Assembly (NCBI GenBank): GCA_030789695.1
Contig: CM061140.1
Location: 172,694,319 to 172,758,318, forward strand
Length of the DNA stretch: 64,000 nucleotides
Direction: 5' to 3'
Source: Scilla litardierei
Taxonomy: Eukaryota > Streptophyta > Magnoliopsida > Asparagales > Asparagaceae
The notes under the pieces were generated by a model, which did not search any database, was not told the origin of the DNA, and worked only from the letters and a program-made list of their open reading frames with translations. The number at the start of each line of letters is the position of its first letter. The first letter of the stretch is position 1. Positions 62,117 through 64,000 of this stretch are shown here, piece by piece. Made by a program: the position numbers and the translations under genes.

Positions 62117-63533
62117 TGATCAAATTTGTGGCTGATGGTGAAAGCAATAGTCAAAGTTAAGAGTCTTCATTAAGCAGACGGTGACTCTAATCTCCATTTT
62201 GAACAGCTTCTTTCTTGATTCGAATTAAAGCTAGAATTGGTCGGACTCATTCAAGCTGTCACATTTTCCCTTCTTGTTGTGATGTGGCAAGAATCAAACT
62301 TTGACGGAATTTCACCAAAAAAAAAGGGGAAGTCAAGGTTCCAGTGTTTCTAGATTTTCATGCCATCATTTGTTGTCGCACTCTTTTTGTGAAAGAAACT
62401 AATACCAGCAAATTCTACTTTCTTTGCATCATTAAATCAGTGGAGACTGACTCGAGTCAACCCCAACGACTCAATGCGAGCACTGTATTAATCTTTGCGT
62501 GGAAACTTACCTGACTTCAGTCTGAGTTTCGTGCTTTTTTTACGCTGCTGAGCAATTTTACTTGAGGACGGTAAAAAAAGTGCAGTCGTCATGCATGGTC
62601 TGTGTGATGGGCTAATTCTAGATTAATAATAAGTAATGCAATACAAAAATAATCTAGATAAACAACATGTCAAATCTACGAAAAATAATATACCGAATAT
62701 ATCAACTGAAAACTGATGATCCGTGTGGATGGCCTTTCAGATCAGCATGTATCCCTGTGAGAAATCCATCGGCTTTCTCGGACTCTAGTCTGTCGACAGG
62801 ATGCAGAAAAGACGGCTCTTCTTACGTGCGATCCGGGGACCATGACCACATATAAATAGGCAAAATCTAATGCCTATTGACTATTGAGTTTCGGGTTCAG
62901 CCCATCATTAAACCAGAAAGCCCATCGTCTCTACACGTTAAAGGCACACATCCTATTTAGATTCATAAAAGCCCACTTAATTAATTAATTAGATCACTTT
63001 ATTGGTTTTTAACTTAATTTGACAGTCCGCATACATAATTATTTAACATATAAACCCAACGTTGGATTAACGATCCAACACTGTGCTCTTAGAGTTCTCT
63101 GATTAAATGAATTTGATGAAATTTTATTTGAAATGAAGTGGGAATATAAGCGCTTGACATTCGACTCTTAAGGGCATGTCTGCTTGCTGTAATGTGGGTT
63201 TGATTTTGGGTTTAAAGAGCCAAAAAAAAATGTTCCCACATGGTTCACACCCTTTTTTTGGGAAAAAAAAATACTTTTCGGTCTATGTGTGTTTGGAAGA
63301 TGGAAAATGAGACGAGATTCATGCTAAATGTGACACGTGTTGAAATATGTTGCACAAAATACCCAGATTTTCCCAAGATCTCGGATTTTACAGAATTTTT
63401 TTTGGAGATTTTTTGGAAAACAACCCACCGAGTTGCAGTAGCCAAGTTGGTTTCTCAGAATTTTCGCTCAGCCCACTAATATGAACAGTGTAGCCCAATT
63501 AAGTCGGCCCACGTAAAAGCCTGCAGGCCTGGC
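62117..63533. other. Non-coding interval
   Basis: No gene was recognised. A stretch near 63176-63220 (GGGCATGTCTGCTTGCTG) looks like a MITE end, without a visible partner. Confidence 0.45.
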
Positions 63534-64000
63534 TTGAGTGTCCAAGATGAGGCCGGGTCTTCGGCGGAGATACCAAGCGTACACTTGGTCTCCCAGAAGC
63601 AATTTGACACTTTCACTCAGTCAGGCAAATGCCAGCCTCGCGGCATTGACTGCTACCAGTCAGCAGATCACTCAACAGCCAATTCAGGCGGTAACTACGC
63701 AGCCACCCCTGTACGACCCACGCCAAGAAGCCAGAGAGATGCAGAACTCAACCTTGAGCTTAACCGTCCGCCCAATGTTACTCCCGCCTCCCAACGAAGG
63801 ACCGAAGTTGGTCACAACAACAAAGGCCACGGTGACTGGAGTGAAGGCAACAACAACCGCTCGTCTGGGCGTCCGCTAGGACATGGGCCATCCAACAACT
63901 GGCGAGGAACTCGCAGCGGCGTGGAACAAGCAAGGGTTTGAGATGCCCAAGCTTATAGTCGCACTCCTACACGACCCACCACAGGGAAGAAACGCGAGGG
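63534..64000 (+). CDS. Uncharacterised ORF, possibly a gag N-terminal region, runs to the window edge
   Basis: Two overlapping plus frames are open (63534-63941 and 63538-63879). The second is Gln/Thr/Pro-rich (TSQQITQQPIQAVTTQPPLY), which recalls linkers at the start of gypsy gag proteins. The region is more GC-rich than its left flank. No domain is recognisable and the window ends at 64000. It could equally be non-coding. Confidence 0.3.

Overview
This is nuclear DNA of a flowering plant, most likely a eudicot. The evidence is spliced plant genes (a BSK-type kinase and a NAC factor with GT-AG introns in frame), Copia and Ty3/gypsy LTR retrotransposons, hAT DNA transposons and very little coding density. 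I could not fix the species. No bacterial or organellar features are present. Roughly three quarters of the window is transposable elements, many nested.

Layout. 1-1859: non-coding. 1860-10559: a decayed SIRE-type Copia element on the minus strand (gag, protease, integrase, RT/RNase H, then an env-like region). 10560-14545: AT-rich decayed repeats. 14551-23261: a long solo LTR (target duplication AAAAG) split by a non-autonomous gypsy element, 15647-21428 (duplication GTACT), which keeps gag, a trace of the integrase end and an 89-bp tandem array. 23505-24441: the 5' end of another minus-strand LTR element. 25233-39685: the last five exons of a BSK gene on the plus strand. Its second intron is 10.7 kb and holds two more non-autonomous LTR elements. 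One of them (26850-32000) carries a captured piece of a beta-COP gene; the other (32816-35328) is a small gag-only element. 39935-54483: a minus-strand gag-only element (TR-GAG type) that landed 250 bp after the BSK stop codon. It has a 95-bp hairpin-rich array and an oppositely oriented, apparently spliced ORF. Its left LTR is split by a solo LTR (40249-46781), which is itself split by another (42785-45583). 55813-56808: an intact three-exon NAC gene on the minus strand. 57267-58870: a truncated hAT transposon. 59779-62111: a probable solo LTR split by a 942-bp hAT-type MITE. 62117-64000: non-coding, then a possible gag start at the window edge.

How it fits together. Only BSK (3' part) and NAC look like functioning host genes. 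The rest records successive insertions whose order can be read from target-site duplications. The most unusual content is a group of non-autonomous gypsy-like elements that lack pol but carry tandem arrays, a captured host gene fragment or an antisense ORF. I found no evidence of a new defence or biosynthetic system.
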